From the NCBI GenBank assembly GCA_963971425.1, contig OZ020525.1, positions 19,970,187-20,034,186 of the forward strand: DNA of 64,000 nt, in the 5' to 3' direction. The translations under genes and the position numbers were made by a program. Below, piece by piece: positions 33,502 to 45,770 of the stretch (position 1 is its first letter; the number at the start of each line of letters is the position of its first letter). The notes beneath the pieces were generated by a model. That model ran no database searches. It was not told the origin of the DNA and saw only the letters and a program-made list of their open reading frames with translations. The DNA is from Bryoerythrophyllum caledonicum (taxonomy: Eukaryota > Streptophyta > Bryopsida > Pottiales > Pottiaceae).

Positions 33502-36500
33502 ATGAAACAAAAAATAAAAATGGTTGATACCGTACTACGCCCAAGTGTGGCATACAGTTTCTACGTTGTACCATACTCTATGCCAGCCATCAAAAAACTT
33601 GATCAAAAAATAATAGCCATACAAAAAACTATATGCGGACTACCAAAATGTATGTCAAATGTAGTAACCCAACTCCCACATAACCTATTTGGGCTTGAAG
33701 CTTTCTCCCTAAAAAACGCATACTTCCGATGTATTGGTGAACAACTACAAAATGCTTTAAATGATAAAGGTAGACTCGGAAAAATATATAATGGATTAAC
33801 TCATTATGTCCTTGCCCTATATGGTGGCGCCGAAAACATACATAGAATTAAAAAAAGTGACTGCATAAGATCACCAATAACAAGAACATTCTTCTTATTA
33901 AAACACATAGCTAAAGTCCACCTTAAAAGTACGCTTCCAAACTTCCTCATCAATCCTACATCACTATAAATACTATGGCGCCAAGAAACACTAAAACACA
34001 ACTCACTCAATGCCCAACTCTCCCAAAAGCTTCTACAAAAACTCATCTCAAAAAATATCTTTGAACTAAACCAAATTACTTTACCTAACGGCACACACAT
34101 CATGAACAATGAGGACTTCAAAGCCTACCACTGCACCCCATCCAAATTATTAAGAAGTGCCCTAAACATTGCTAAACAACTATTTTGCCATTCAACATGC
34201 CCAACCACATGCCATACCCCTTGCAACACACACCCATACTCCTATATCCTTCAAAATTCATTCATCACCATCAACAATAGCATCACCCCTAGAAATATCC
34301 CCCCACCAATTAATCCCCTCAACCCCCCCCATCCACACCACCCCCGCCCCCCAACATACATCCCCAAAAATCCTACCACACATTCCATTAATAACATCAT
34401 ACACCATAAACATATCCAACACAAAGACACAATTAATATACAAAATACCTACACAAAATATTTATGCCAATGGCAACATAATGATAATACATACAATAAA
34501 TGGCTTCCCCAAAGAGACCTTTTTCCGAGACACGACACCAATACCTCTACACATAACATCGAAAAGTTAAAACAATACTACCAAAAAATTCAACACATAA
34601 CTTACTCAGACATCATCTAAAACCACCACTCCCAAGAACAATTCTCAGACTCAAGATCTGTAACACCACCCATAATTATTCCACTCTTAAACATCCATAC
34701 AACAGAATGCAACCCCGAAACTGATATCCTTACACTAGCAAACACGATAAAAATAAATAACAATCAAGCACATATATATGAAGAGAATGGTCGACACCTA
34801 CACGCTATCTCCATTACTTGACTCCAATGGTTATGGAACCAATACAATACAAAACTACAAACTCCTACAAACATTGAACCAAAGACCCAACCCTTTGAAA
34901 CCGAATTAATTTGGCTATACCAAAGATATAAATACCGAATACCAAAAATTGACCCCCTCAAAAATGCGCAATACACAATACCCACACCCATTTTAGACTC
35001 ACTAATCTCATCCTTTAACATCGAACAATCATACTTCTCTTCTCTGGTCACATGTTCTACCAAACTAAAAAAAATTCTACTCACCGTATGAAAGAGACAA
35101 AATATTCGGATCCTTGGGAAAGGCCTTTGACTACAAATGGATCGGTAATGGTATAGCTCACCTCCACAACGAGAAGGAAATGGAACAAGCAATACATTGG
35201 GCTAGACTCGCCGCCAAACATAATCCAAATAACACAAATACAATCATCATTACACCAAACAACAATTGGTACCAAAACAATAACCAACACTCAAACCCAT
35301 TTCCAGATTCCCATATCATTGCATTATTCGAGGCAGACTCAATACCATACGAAGAACCTACTATTCCACCCGAGCTAAAAAAACCCGGAATCGAACCATC
35401 TACATAACAAATAATATGTGTCCATCATCAAAATCAAACCCATGGCACCCTAGAACAACTTGCTGAACTCACCTCTATAACAAACAACTTAAACATACAC
35501 CGATTATACACAAAACTGGCCCTACCAACACCTATACAAACCCCCGTAAACTGAAGCAAAAATTGGTCAAAACTAAATTATGTCAACAACACATTAAATT
35601 ACTACGGCACACCACCTCCTCTCCCAAACTATCCAACTCATACCACACCAAAATTTAACCCCGCACATAGTCACTACACCGATGGCTCTTTTAAACCACC
35701 AGAACAAATTAGTCCGTGATCTTGGCGCAGAGAAAAAGCTGGCTATGGCATATATAATTCTACCAAGGAAATTAAACTAGCCAAAAGACTCCATGGACTA
35801 CAAAATATCCTTAGAGCAGAACTCATGGCCATTCACAAAACACTACAAATCATCACAACAAAATACAATAATGAGCCCGCACATATATTCACCGATTGTA
35901 TAAATGCGCTCTACCTACTAAACACTCAAATAACACACCCTACCCTTCACAATAGCCACCCCGACCAAATCATACTAATGTCAATGGTCCAAATGTTACA
36001 AAACCGAACAAAAATCACAACCCTCCACAAAGTGAGAGTCCATGCCAATATTGATGGCAACGAACAAGCAGATAAACTAGCAAAAGAAGGCCAAGAAAAA
36101 ACACACAAAACGGCCAAAGACCCACACGAACATGCCCATGCTACCCCATACTACTTCCAAAAAGAAGATTGGGCTTCCAAAGAAGATACCCCGGACAAAG
36201 GTCCGATTAGATTTTTAGGCAAATATCTCAAAAAACAAGACCTCTACAATAACCTTGATACAATCTCAGAAAACATTCCTAATATAGAGAAATGGACCAA
36301 CAATAACAACATAGACAATGAACTCTCCACAAATTTTTAGAAAAACCCCATCATCTCAGACTCACAAATAACATGCCTCATCAAATTCCGCACTGGTCAA
36401 TATATGGGAAACGCTCGCAAACAACTCTTCTTTGGAATAGAAAGATTCCCATCCATAACATGCCCCACATGCCCTTCAACGGACCCTGATACATGGCTTC

Positions 36501-37133
36501 GTGTTCTACTCAAATGCCAAAACCACCACATACACTCCCTAATTGTTAAAAGACATAATAAAGCGGTATGGGAAGTCCGAAAACTAATCACCTCCTACAA
36601 CAAATCAAGATGTTTTATATTAATGAACGCTAGTACCTTCAATAATAAACCACAAGAAAATACGGTCCCTCCTTGGCTACTCCCATGCTCATGTGAGACC
36701 CAAAGGTGTCATTGCAATGCTAAGCTTAAACTGGACATCCTCTGTGTTAGGTGTCTACCATTTAATGATCCACCACCCGATCACATCAACCAAGACTACA
36801 CCATCCAATTCATCGAATTCACATATTGCAAAGATAGATTTTCTCCGAAAACAATTCAAAACAAAATAGATAATACCAACCCCTCATTGACGACATCATG
36901 GCCCTCGGATGGAATGTAGACCTCCTTATTGTAATCACATCCAGCACTCGTGCCACCACCTTTATCCCATCTATAAAAACTCTAGAGGATACCTTCAAGA
37001 TACACACTGAAACAATTAAAAACACCTTTAAAAACATCAACACCATTGCTATTTAATATGCCATGTCCATCTTACTACATAAACGCAAAATCAAAAACAA
37101 CCAAGCCCTCCTCGATACACAAGACCCCCCCTA
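33502..37133 (+). pseudogene. LINE B ORF2 remnant: connector, RNase H, zinc finger
   Basis: Open pieces at 33502-33969, 34102-34620, 35114-35407, 35825-36340 and 36404-36919 match LINE A in order, separated by stops and frameshifts. RNase H parts are visible (YTDGSF-equivalent near 35675, FTDCINALYLL near 35890, then VHANIDGNEQADKLAKEG near 36040). The C-terminal finger CPTCPSTDPDTW..C is near 36455; its His reads Arg. More decayed than copy A, with no EN and no RT core. Confidence 0.85.
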
Positions 37134-37350
37134 ATAACTTATGCGCCTTAACTCTTCTTGATTGGCTGATTGTGTGGTTTTTGCTACTTGTTTGGTTAGT
37201 TGGTTAGTTTGTGGTTGGCTGTTTGTTTGGTTGGTTTCTGGCTACGCGTTACATAGTATCCACCCTCGAAAGGGGGAAGTAGTTCCAGCTCTTTAATTCC
37301 CTGTCCGGTGGGCATGGTCTTGTAGTGGAACGAATAGATGCTTTATTCAT

Positions 37351-37388
37351 GCCGGTCCCTTCGGGAACCGGCGTTCTTCTTTTTCTTT
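37351..37388 (+). other. 3' terminal hairpin and TTC-rich tail of LINE B
   Basis: GCCGGTCCCTTCGGGAACCG.. at 37351-37372, a stem with a TTCG loop and one mismatch, then a TTC/T-rich tail. Differences from LINE A keep the stem outline and the loop. Confidence 0.75.
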
Positions 37389-37665
37389 ATATTGCTCTCA
37401 TGTGTTCTCTGTGTGGTAAAAATGTTATCTCTATTGCAAACTTTTTAAAATAAGGGATAACCAATTCTTCTAAAAAGAAACAAGTCTTTTAGAAAATTAA
37501 GTTTGAAAAAGAGTTATTAATAGAGGGTTGATGTTAGTTAATTGTTACTTAATTTGAACCTAAATGTCATACTATCGAGGTTTTATTAAATTGCATAATT
37601 ATAGATATCTAAAGGTTGCCAAAAAGTATCTACCAGAAAGAAAGAGCCCTAATTTGTGATGAATG

Positions 37666-37775
37666 TGTTCCCATTGTTCACAACTTGTTCCCATTGTTCA
37701 CAACTTGTTCCCATTGTTCACAACTTGTTCCCATTGTTCACAACTTGTTCCTAAGGTTCACAACTTGTTCCCATC
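37666..37775 (+). repeat. 20-bp minisatellite (about five copies)
   Basis: Unit gttcccattgttcacaactt in near-perfect tandem. Copy A has only one and a half units at the equivalent place (about 15423), so the array expanded after the duplication. Confidence 0.9.
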
Positions 37776-38431
37776 ATGATAACCTATTCCCAATGCATTT
37801 ACTCCCTCAATAATATGACAAAGTGGGGGTCTCAAAGTGTCACAATATCAAGGGTCATAGTCGTATTGCAGGGGGAGTTTGAGACTACAAAGTTTGGTCT
37901 CGAGAAAATGTGTCATATAATAAGGCTGTCTTATAATGGAGTGCCGTAATAGAGAGGTTAGACTGTATGTCACCACGGTAGCAGATTGGGTACCGCGGTA
38001 ATAGATCGGGAGGGGTGCAATACCTTGAACTTCCTGGAACCATACACATGTACGTACAATTCTATACAGACAGACGAATATCATGGTATAGTTACCGACA
38101 TGAAACCAACATGCATCACGCACACATGTTGATCCAAAACCGACACCCAATGAAAGTCCCACAAGTGGAAGAAAAACCCATTTCATGCGCATTATGACAC
38201 GTTCGATTGACAGAAATTGACAGGCCATTGATCATAACTACACTTAAGGTTGGTATTTAGTGTTAAGCACAGTAAATGACTTGGGAATGCTATAAATTTT
38301 TACTCCTGACGAATATTTATACTAAGAGCATAACTATTCATACTATTAGAGAGGAGAATCGTTGTAAACATAGGTGATAAAAATATTCATTGAGAGTATA
38401 AACTTACAGCATGTACAAGTGTAAACACTAA

Positions 38432-39854
38432 GGGCCGGTTTACATTAGGCCTCGGGTCGGATGGAAGGCTGGCCCGATTTGCCTTCAATCCGGCCCCAAT
38501 TCTTCCCTCCGGCTCCATATAATGTAAAGCATTGAGGCCGGATTCTAGGGCCGGATTTCAAATTCATCATCTTGGCCCTAGTCAATGTAAAGTGTTGGGG
38601 CCGGATTCTAGGGCTAAATTTCCAATTTTTAAGTGTCTTAGATTTTCATAAGGCTCAACTAAAAATTATAGAAGCACATGTGTCAAGCTTTTGTCTTTGT
38701 TTCTTTCCTAGTTTAAAGAAATATAGGTTTCATACATTCACTTTATATGTTTTCTTTCATTACTACATTTTAAATAAATAAATAAATAAATAAGAGTATT
38801 TTTTCTATTTTCATAAATTTTCCCCCTTTTCTCTTATTTTTTATAGGTCTAAAATAAAAGAGAGTTTTTTTTTCATATATATGCAACTTCTAATTCCTCT
38901 TCCTATTTTGACTAATGGAAAAAGAGTTTTATTTACTTTATTTGGCCAAATCCCTTTTTTGGGTGCATATCCAGAAGGAAGGAGTATTTTAACTTTTTCA
39001 TAAAATAATAAAAAATAAAATGACTTAAAAAAATCGAAATAAAAAATTATTTTTCAAAAATAATAATTACTTTTTCAAAATATAAAAATAATTTTCAAAA
39101 TAAAATAATAATTTTCAAAAAAAAATCAGAATAAAAAAATAATTTTCAAAATAAAATAATAATTTTCAAAATAAAATAATAATTTTCAAAATAAAATAAT
39201 AATTTTCAAAATAAAAAAAAAAAAAAAAAAATTTTTTTTAATTACTTGACGGTAGGGATTTGAAGGATCCAACGGAGGAACCGAATCTGGCCCTAGATGG
39301 GAGTTTGGGCCACCCCAAACCTCGTCCCAATTGCTCCCTTGGGGCCGGATGGTTTGGTGCCAAAACCATGCCACCTAAGGCGACACGTAGGATGAAATGT
39401 GGTTCCAGCTGGCCCCAAGTATAAGGGCCAAACCACACGAGAGGAAAGGCAGTGGGTTGGATGACTCACATTGGTTCAAATTAGCAAGTGGTTGCCACAT
39501 GAGAGGAAGTACGGGGAGTGGCAAGAATGACATGGAGCAACTTTGTAGCTTTGGAATTTGCATTGGATGTTGCTTTGGAATCTACATGGCAATGACTTGG
39601 CACAATAATTGCCGTTGAAAACTACCAGGCACTAGTACCTGGAAGTCCACAGGCACTAGTGCCATGTTGGAGGAAAAGAATATTTTTGGTGCCACTAGTG
39701 CCATGTTGGAGGAAGTCGTGAAACTTCCTCCCCCTCCCATGTGGTAAGGCCCTAAAGCTCTTGGGTTGGATTTTGAGAGATTGAAAGATCCTATTGGTTG
39801 AAACTTGAAGAGTTCCGGCCGGCCTTCAATCCGGCCCCAAGTATAAACCGGCCC
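38432..39854. mobile_element. PIF/Harbinger-like non-autonomous element (1423 bp) with TAA target duplication
   Basis: Ends GGGCCGGTTTA at 38432 and TAAACCGGCCC to 39854, flanked by TAA (38429-38431, 39855-39857). Copy A has the uninterrupted site cactaaatacc with a single TAA at 16102-16104. No transposase. It contains an AT-rich tandem stretch (39040-39230, unit aataataattttcaaaat) and a duplicated palindromic motif ggcactagtgccatgttgga (39651-39712). Confidence 0.9.
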
Positions 39855-40731
39855 TAAATACCAACTTTAGAGTAGTCAGAGCAGCTGATCGACTGAACTT
39901 CTCAAGCGGCCGACTATTGGATGTCCTCCGCAGTTCCAAGCACCTTCAGCGGATGATCACCACGCAACTGCCTCCCATCTGCTGCGAATCCCGGTCCACT
40001 TGACATTTCCAGCCCGGAGAAGACTTCTCTTCACGAGAGTAGGTACTTAGTGCTCATGTATATATTGGTGACTCAATCTGTAGCTCATCTAGGAGCACTT
40101 GTCTAGTTGCTGGTCATATTTGGGATTTACAGAGCACCGGGAACCTCATCCTTGTGTCGGGAGCTGCATTGATTTGCTGCAAGCTGGTGGTGCTCGACAG
40201 GTAGCTGTACTGATCATGTGAACACTTGACACTGAGCTTGAAATTGCAGTTTCAGAGATCTCTGTAATCTTTACGTCCCTGTGAAATTTGGCTGCCTGAC
40301 ACGTCTTGCTGAGTGATGTTCAGTGAACGCAGTTTTTCTTGCTAGTTGTGGTTGGCGCAGAGCCGTAGCTGTGGAAAATTTATTGCGTTAGGTTTGTTGA
40401 TTCTGAGAGTTTGAAGATAGTTTCAATTCAACTCATGGTTCTCTCTATCTAACTCCAACCTTCAGGCACAGTGTTTCTAATATCTGCTTTCTTCATGTTG
40501 GTTTTCATCGTTGCGTAGGATCCTTCATTGTCTAGAATCAGAGATATCTCTAAAGTAGTTGTGAGTTTGATTGTGTCTTTGTCATACGTGACGATCTCAT
40601 ATGGGAAAATCACACCATTCACTAGGGTAAAATTTGCTTAACATAAATACAACTCCGACTAACTCCTCCGCCTCCCTTCATGTCAGGCATCTCAACAAGA
40701 AATTAAGGTGGCCAGCGAAGTGTGAGTCAGC

Positions 40732-41019
40732 ATGTTGCCGCTTGTGGTGGTTTTGATTGGAGCGGTAGCAATCCAAGGCGCCGCAGCGCTCACGTCTACT
40801 GCTTTGTGCGCTAAGAAATGCAAGAAGCAGGCTAACAAATACAAAACAACAGTGAAGCCCACGAAGAAGGGGAAGAAACGGCGGGCGGATGTAGACCTGA
40901 ATCCGGCGATAGAGGCCTCTGTGCAAAGCAATTGCTGGGGGTGCGGTGATGGAGGTGGCGGTGGTGGTGGCGATGGAGGAGGTGGAGGGGGTGGATGTGG
41001 AGGAGGAGGAGGGTCATGA
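40732..41019 (+). CDS. hydrophobic/basic/glycine-rich small protein, copy B (95 aa)
   Basis: Paralogue of 16980-17315: same 25-residue hydrophobic start, CAKKCKK, basic KKGKKRR block, NCWGC and Gly-rich tail ending in Cys plus Gly run and Ser. It has DVDLNP where copy A has DVDLDP, and four fewer 12-bp units in the tail. The frame is intact and the upstream 850 bp are duplicated with it, so both copies probably keep the same promoter. Function unknown. Confidence 0.58.
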   Translation: MLPLVVVLIGAVAIQGAAALTSTALCAKKCKKQANKYKTTVKPTKKGKKRRADVDLNPAIEASVQSNCWGCGDGGGGGGGDGGGGGGGCGGGGGS

Positions 41020-41367
41020 GACCACTAACCTCTTAAACCCACGAGATCCAATTGTGGTCTTTGAATGTGTTGAATCTCAATTCATGAGGAATTAGGTTGT
41101 GAAATTTGAAGTTATGGTCTACGCCTATATTACATGTGTTCTTTGCAAAAACCATATCACAATTTGGAGTTGTAGAAAATCTAGGAATGCATTGCAAAAT
41201 GCATCAATTAAGGTTAAATATCTACAAATATCATGCCACATACTTTGTTGTATTTTACATACATGTAAAATGATTTTGATGTTTGTTTTTTATTGAGATT
41301 TGTCTTTAAGAAACTCTTCTTTGATTTGTGATTGTTGATCTCTCTCAGTGCATACAAAACTTTTGTT

Positions 41368-42290
41368 TTAACCCCTAGAAGCCCGTGATGATTTCACACC
41401 AAAAACACTTCAAAATTGTTGAGTCTAGTTCAATGAGGAAGGGAGGAAACAAAACCTTATATTTATCCTTTTGACCGTAGGATCTCCATAAAGACTTACT
41501 AAGTAATATACTCACAGAATTGCATACACTTTGACCGCAGGGATTGTAAGATTATAGTGTTTGAAGTCCAAGAAAATGGTTCATTTTCTTCCCTGCGTAG
41601 AGTGGATCAATAGACTTTGACTTCACCTGGTATTAATTTTTTGTACTACACAAGGTCTAAGTCTAATACCATTGTGTTCAACATGGTGTTAGTTCCGTAT
41701 ACAACAATTTTTAGAGGTAGAGAAGGGGTGTAGCATATCCAAAACGAGTGTCCAAGGAGTCGAGGTTCAAAAATTGTCAATCCACAATTTATTTTTTGAA
41801 AAATTTATATGTTTTGGAATGATAATCTAAACGGTCGATAAGAAGGTTTACACCACGCATTGTTGTAGAAAAAATAAAAAGTGAAAAATATAAATATCTC
41901 TAGGTTTTATGTAAAAAAGATGAAGTTTTTTTCCCTGCTTGCCTGAAATATGTAAAAACGTGTTAAATTGTTTTCTTACACTAAAGACAATATGTTTTTT
42001 GTTGACATCCTCAAAGAACGTAATATTCTCTACATGAATGGAAAATTTTAATGTCAATAGAGACTTCTAGCAAAATTTTGGAGCTGCCTGAAGCGCCCAA
42101 TTCTAACTTTGAGTGGTACTAACTTTCAAACCATGAATCCAAAAAAAAATAACAAAAATATCTCCATGGAGCTCTTATTAGGGACATCTAGTAAAAGAGT
42201 TTTTTTGAAAAAGGTTTTTTTTTCAATTTTAGGAATCTAAAAAAAATCCAAAATGTACGCCCTACGTACACTTGGGCTCTTAGGGATTAA
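41368..42290. mobile_element. complete TTAA-family element (915 bp) with paralogous empty site
   Basis: TTAA 41368-41371, CCCCTAGAAGCCCGTG start, CTTGGGCTCTTAGGGA end, TTAA 42287-42290. The flanks (acaaaacttttgtt on the left, ttggtatcagtttgga on the right) occur joined through a single TTAA at 44778-44781 in an older duplicate. No coding capacity. Confidence 0.88.
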
Positions 42291-44050
42291 TTGGTATCAG
42301 TTTGGAACATTTTTGTATGCAAATAAGTAGATGAAAGTTTAAGAAACATCAAAAATCATGTATAAATGTTTACTTTGCATATGATATGTCTACAAAGATT
42401 TCAACCTAGTCCAAATCTGAACCTCTTTCATTTAAAGTCAGAATCTCCTTGTAGGAATCTATTGATGGATAAAGTAGCATATCCTACAGATTCCACAAAT
42501 TTTCACTCCCAAAATATGGTAACTTTAAAGACTATATTCTATTCAATCAATTGTTGGATGTTGTGCAAATTTCCCCAAAATTTTAGGTCATGGTTTGAAT
42601 TCTATTTTGTAAGGTTAGATACTAAAATTAGGCATCATATTTGGCCTAGGAATGTGCAGTGTGAGGAGGGCAAACCAAATGCTAAGGTAAGCCCTCCTAT
42701 AACCAACAAGTTAAGTTATGAAACGTGAATTAGTTATGTTCTTTCAAAGCTACTACTATGCCACATCTTCATAAAGAATTCCATGAATTTTTTCATCAAA
42801 ATTGAGACTGTAGGAACCTGTTTGAAATGGAAAACATCCTCCCATGGGAAATGGTTGTTTAGCGATCAACGAAAACTAGTAGCTACACTAAACGTTGCAT
42901 GTAGTGTGGGCCAGAGCAGTTTGAGTTTCTAGACTACTTGGAAATTTACATTTAATGGGCAACTACCACACACTTGCTTGAAAAACAAATAGGCAATCAA
43001 ATTTTGACATGCATGTGCTTGATGCAAATTAGTGTGGATGATCCACATCAATTATGGATCCACACTATATTCGGTGTTTAGTGTGGTTTCCAAAGAGCCA
43101 TAGATTGGTCTATTGATTTGTAGGTTCTAAGTGCACAATAAATCTAAAATGAGGGTGGAGAGTTGTTTGTCTTACTGAACTACATCATGTAAGGCATACA
43201 TCCTCAATTGTGTATTAGGGTCTAGGTTTATATATGTAGAGTTAAATATCAACTTAAGATCCGATGCTTATATTCAATAATTGTAAGATAATTAAGATCT
43301 TATGTTCCATTTAATTAAGAAACCTTGTAAATTTAAGCAAATAGGGTTTTTTGAAATTTTTGAATTTCATTTTTTGAAGTATTTTTAAATGAGCAATTTG
43401 CTTAGCTACAACGATTTGATTGGTATGGACAAGTGAGTACGTATTAGAAGATAGATGAACCTCCATAATTATTATGTATTTTAAAGGCAAAAGAATGGTC
43501 ATTAAAGCAAGAAAAATGGAATTAAATCAAAATTCAAAGTGTTGGACTATGACACCTAAAGGGGGTTTCACACTTGGACCAATGTACCAAGGTACAAAGG
43601 GCGTCTAAAATGCCTATATGGTAGCACTTTTTGGAGGTTTTGGTGCGAAGAGTTTGGTCTTTTGAGGGAAGTTTGGATTTCTATTCTCTTTTGGACCAAA
43701 CTCTTGCCAAGGACATTTTTCAATTAAAATATTAGGATTTGACAAGATCTCAACCGTTAGGTTAAAATAATAACTTATTTTACCTTGAAATATTTAATCC
43801 AAATTCTTTACTTTGAGTTTTTACCCAACTTTTTTTATCTATATTTTTTACCTATATTTTTTACCTGAAATTTTTTATTTGAATTTTCACCTAATTTTTT
43901 TTATCTAAATTATTTTGTGTTGGTGCTTGTACTAGAATGTTTTGTGTAATGAGCATTTTGACCATTTTCTTGATTTTTTTTACGAGTAATGTGCTTCCTT
44001 CTAAGCTCCATGGCTAGAAAATGTGAGAGAAAAAAATTTCATAAATGTGA
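42291..44050. other. unrecognised; the left part is an older duplicate of 44782-45140
   Basis: 42291-42645 matches 44782-45140 (shared aatctattgatggata, gttggatgttgtgca, tcatggtttga). 42646-43560 has nothing recognised. 43561 starts a terminal repeat (gggggtttcacacttggacc) whose partner may be at about 45412. Confidence 0.5.
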
Positions 44051-44405
44051 GGGCCGCTTTAGACTATGGTGGAGAAGTTCACCACACAAGAATTATAGGG
44101 AAATGGAGCAATATGATTGGAGAAAAATTTGTCCTTCATTGGATTGGGTTTAGACTACGGCCAAGACTTGTCCAATAGAGAACTTCAAGCATGGATGAAA
44201 AAATGACATGGCTGCCTATATAGCAGCACTTTTTATAAGGATTCTTCTCTGGTGGTTTAGTTTCTTATTCAACCTCAATCCCCCAGACAAGAAACTAAAC
44301 CACCGTTTAGAAGAGCAACTCCCATCGGTTGCCTCAAATAACCATGTCTTGGCAAAAACTTTTTGACTGACCATTGCACTTCTCCATCGTAGTCTAAAGA
44401 GGCCC
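44051..44405. mobile_element. MITE with about 27-bp terminal inverted repeats (355 bp)
   Basis: Left GGGCCGCTTTAGACTATGG at 44051; right end complement reads GGGCCTCTTTAGACTACG. The GGGCC start resembles Harbinger-type MITEs; target duplication not clear. Confidence 0.65.
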
Positions 44406-44429
44406 TATGACCCTTAATTCTTTAGTGCC

Positions 44430-45140
44430 CCAAGAGACCCAAAATGGGCCTCTAGACGTGTTAAAACTCTATTTGTATGAAATCCATGAAGAATTAGGTT
44501 GTGAATTGCAAAGTTTAAATTTGTGCTTACATAATATGAACACTCCACACAAATCAGATTATGATTTGGAGTTATTGAACTCATGGAAAAGCTACAAATA
44601 CAACACAAAATACATCTAATACACTAAAATACAGTGGATACCATGCCACATATTATGTTGTATTTCATACACATGCAAAATGATCTTGGTCTTAGTTTTT
44701 TATTGAAATTTGTCTTTCAAAGATTCTTCATTGTCTTGTGATTGTTGATTTCTCTCATTGCATACAAAACTTTTGTTTTAATTCGTATAAGTTTGGAGCA
44801 GTTTTCTATACAATTAAGTAGACAAGAGAAAAAAACTATCAATAATCATGAATAAAAATTTTCTTCACATACAATATGTCAATGCAAAGCTATCAGCCTA
44901 GTGCACATGTGAACCTCTTTTATTCAAAGTACAAAAAATCTTGCAAGAATCTATTGATGGATACAGTAGTATATCCTCCAAAGTCCACAATTTTCATCAC
45001 CAATATACGGTAACTTTAAACACTATAATCGATTTCATCAAGTGTTGGATGTTGTGCAGATTTTCCTCAAAATTGAGATCATGGTTTGAGTTCAATTTTG
45101 TAAGGTTGAATACAAAAATTAGGCATCCTATTCAAATCAA
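44430..45140 (+). repeat. older, diverged third copy (C) of the region 3' of the glycine-rich gene
   Basis: 44460-44780 aligns with 41090-41370 (gaattaggttgtgaa, catgccacata, acaaaacttttgtttta) and 44782-45140 with 42291-42645, without the 915-bp element between. The gene itself is not seen in this copy. Confidence 0.75.
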
Positions 45141-45276
45141 AGTTAGTTCAAAGAAAAAAATCAGCACAATTCTTGGTTTTGGAGAAACATGACCTGGGCG
45201 ACAAAGGGTTAAGAAGTTGAAAATGACTTGGAATTTGCCAAATGGTATGTGCCACAGCCTCTCAACTTGGTACCTT

Positions 45277-45412
45277 GGGCTTTCACACATGGACGGTCCG
45301 AAGCTCCACAAATTGCAAATTTATTATTTTTTCCCAACTCAAAAATCAAGCACCTCAGCAGAGTTTGGTCCTCTGGTACCTCGGTACCGTGGTCCATGTG
45401 TGAAACCCCCCC
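45277..45412. mobile_element. short MITE with GGG(C/G)TTTCACACATGGAC ends
   Basis: Left gggctttcacacatggac; right end complement ggggtttcacacatggac. A related end at 43561 could instead pair with 45412 to make a 1.85-kb element; the sequence alone does not decide. Confidence 0.45.
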
Positions 45413-45534
45413 AAGGTTGAAATGTTGAATGTTATCATCCCTGTGGTAGATACAAGGGATGGACTCGGTATCATATTTTACCACCATGTAGATGATGGTA
45501 AAATATGGTAAAACAAACAGGGCTGTTGTAGAGG

Positions 45535-45770
45535 GAGGGAGCTCGATTCAATAAATTGGTTGCTCGAGCCATTTGAGAAGGGAGGTGGGATAAAACCTTG
45601 CCCCTATTTGAGAAGGTCATCTTGGAGTAATCCTAGGGCTCTAGACCCCAAATTTGTCCAAAAAAATCTAAATAAAGTCTCTAGACCCCCTAAAATGAGA
45701 GGGCCAGAAAAATGAGAGTGTGCCATTAAGACAAGGGCCCACCTCCCCGAAAGGGCACGAGCAACCACAA
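45535..45770. mobile_element. diverged copy of the Mutator-like MITE seen at 62756
   Basis: Reverse complement of 45600-45760 matches the middle of 62780-62920 (gaggtgggccc..tgtcttaat, tttctggccctct, ggggtcta, gggacaaatttgg). The ends are not clear. Confidence 0.55.

Larger units (their letters stand above)
33432..37388 (+). mobile_element. LINE B, 5'-truncated relative of LINE A in opposite orientation
   Basis: Similarity to LINE A starts at aatccaaat(33432), inside the region after the RT, and continues to the same 3' end. A 5' truncation is the usual product of incomplete target-primed reverse transcription. The 3' end (hairpin at 37351-37372, then ttcttctttttcttt) abuts the left edge of segmental duplication copy B. 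Confidence 0.88.
37389..41557 (+). repeat. segmental duplication, copy B (contains a 1.4-kb insertion)
   Basis: Same order and orientation as 15146-17854. It contains the second glycine-rich gene and, unlike copy A, a complete TAA-flanked insertion at 38432-39854. Confidence 0.9.

Noticed and set aside
37666-37775. CRISPR-like regular array
   Set aside because: Units are contiguous 20-bp repeats without spacers; a minisatellite in a plant duplication.
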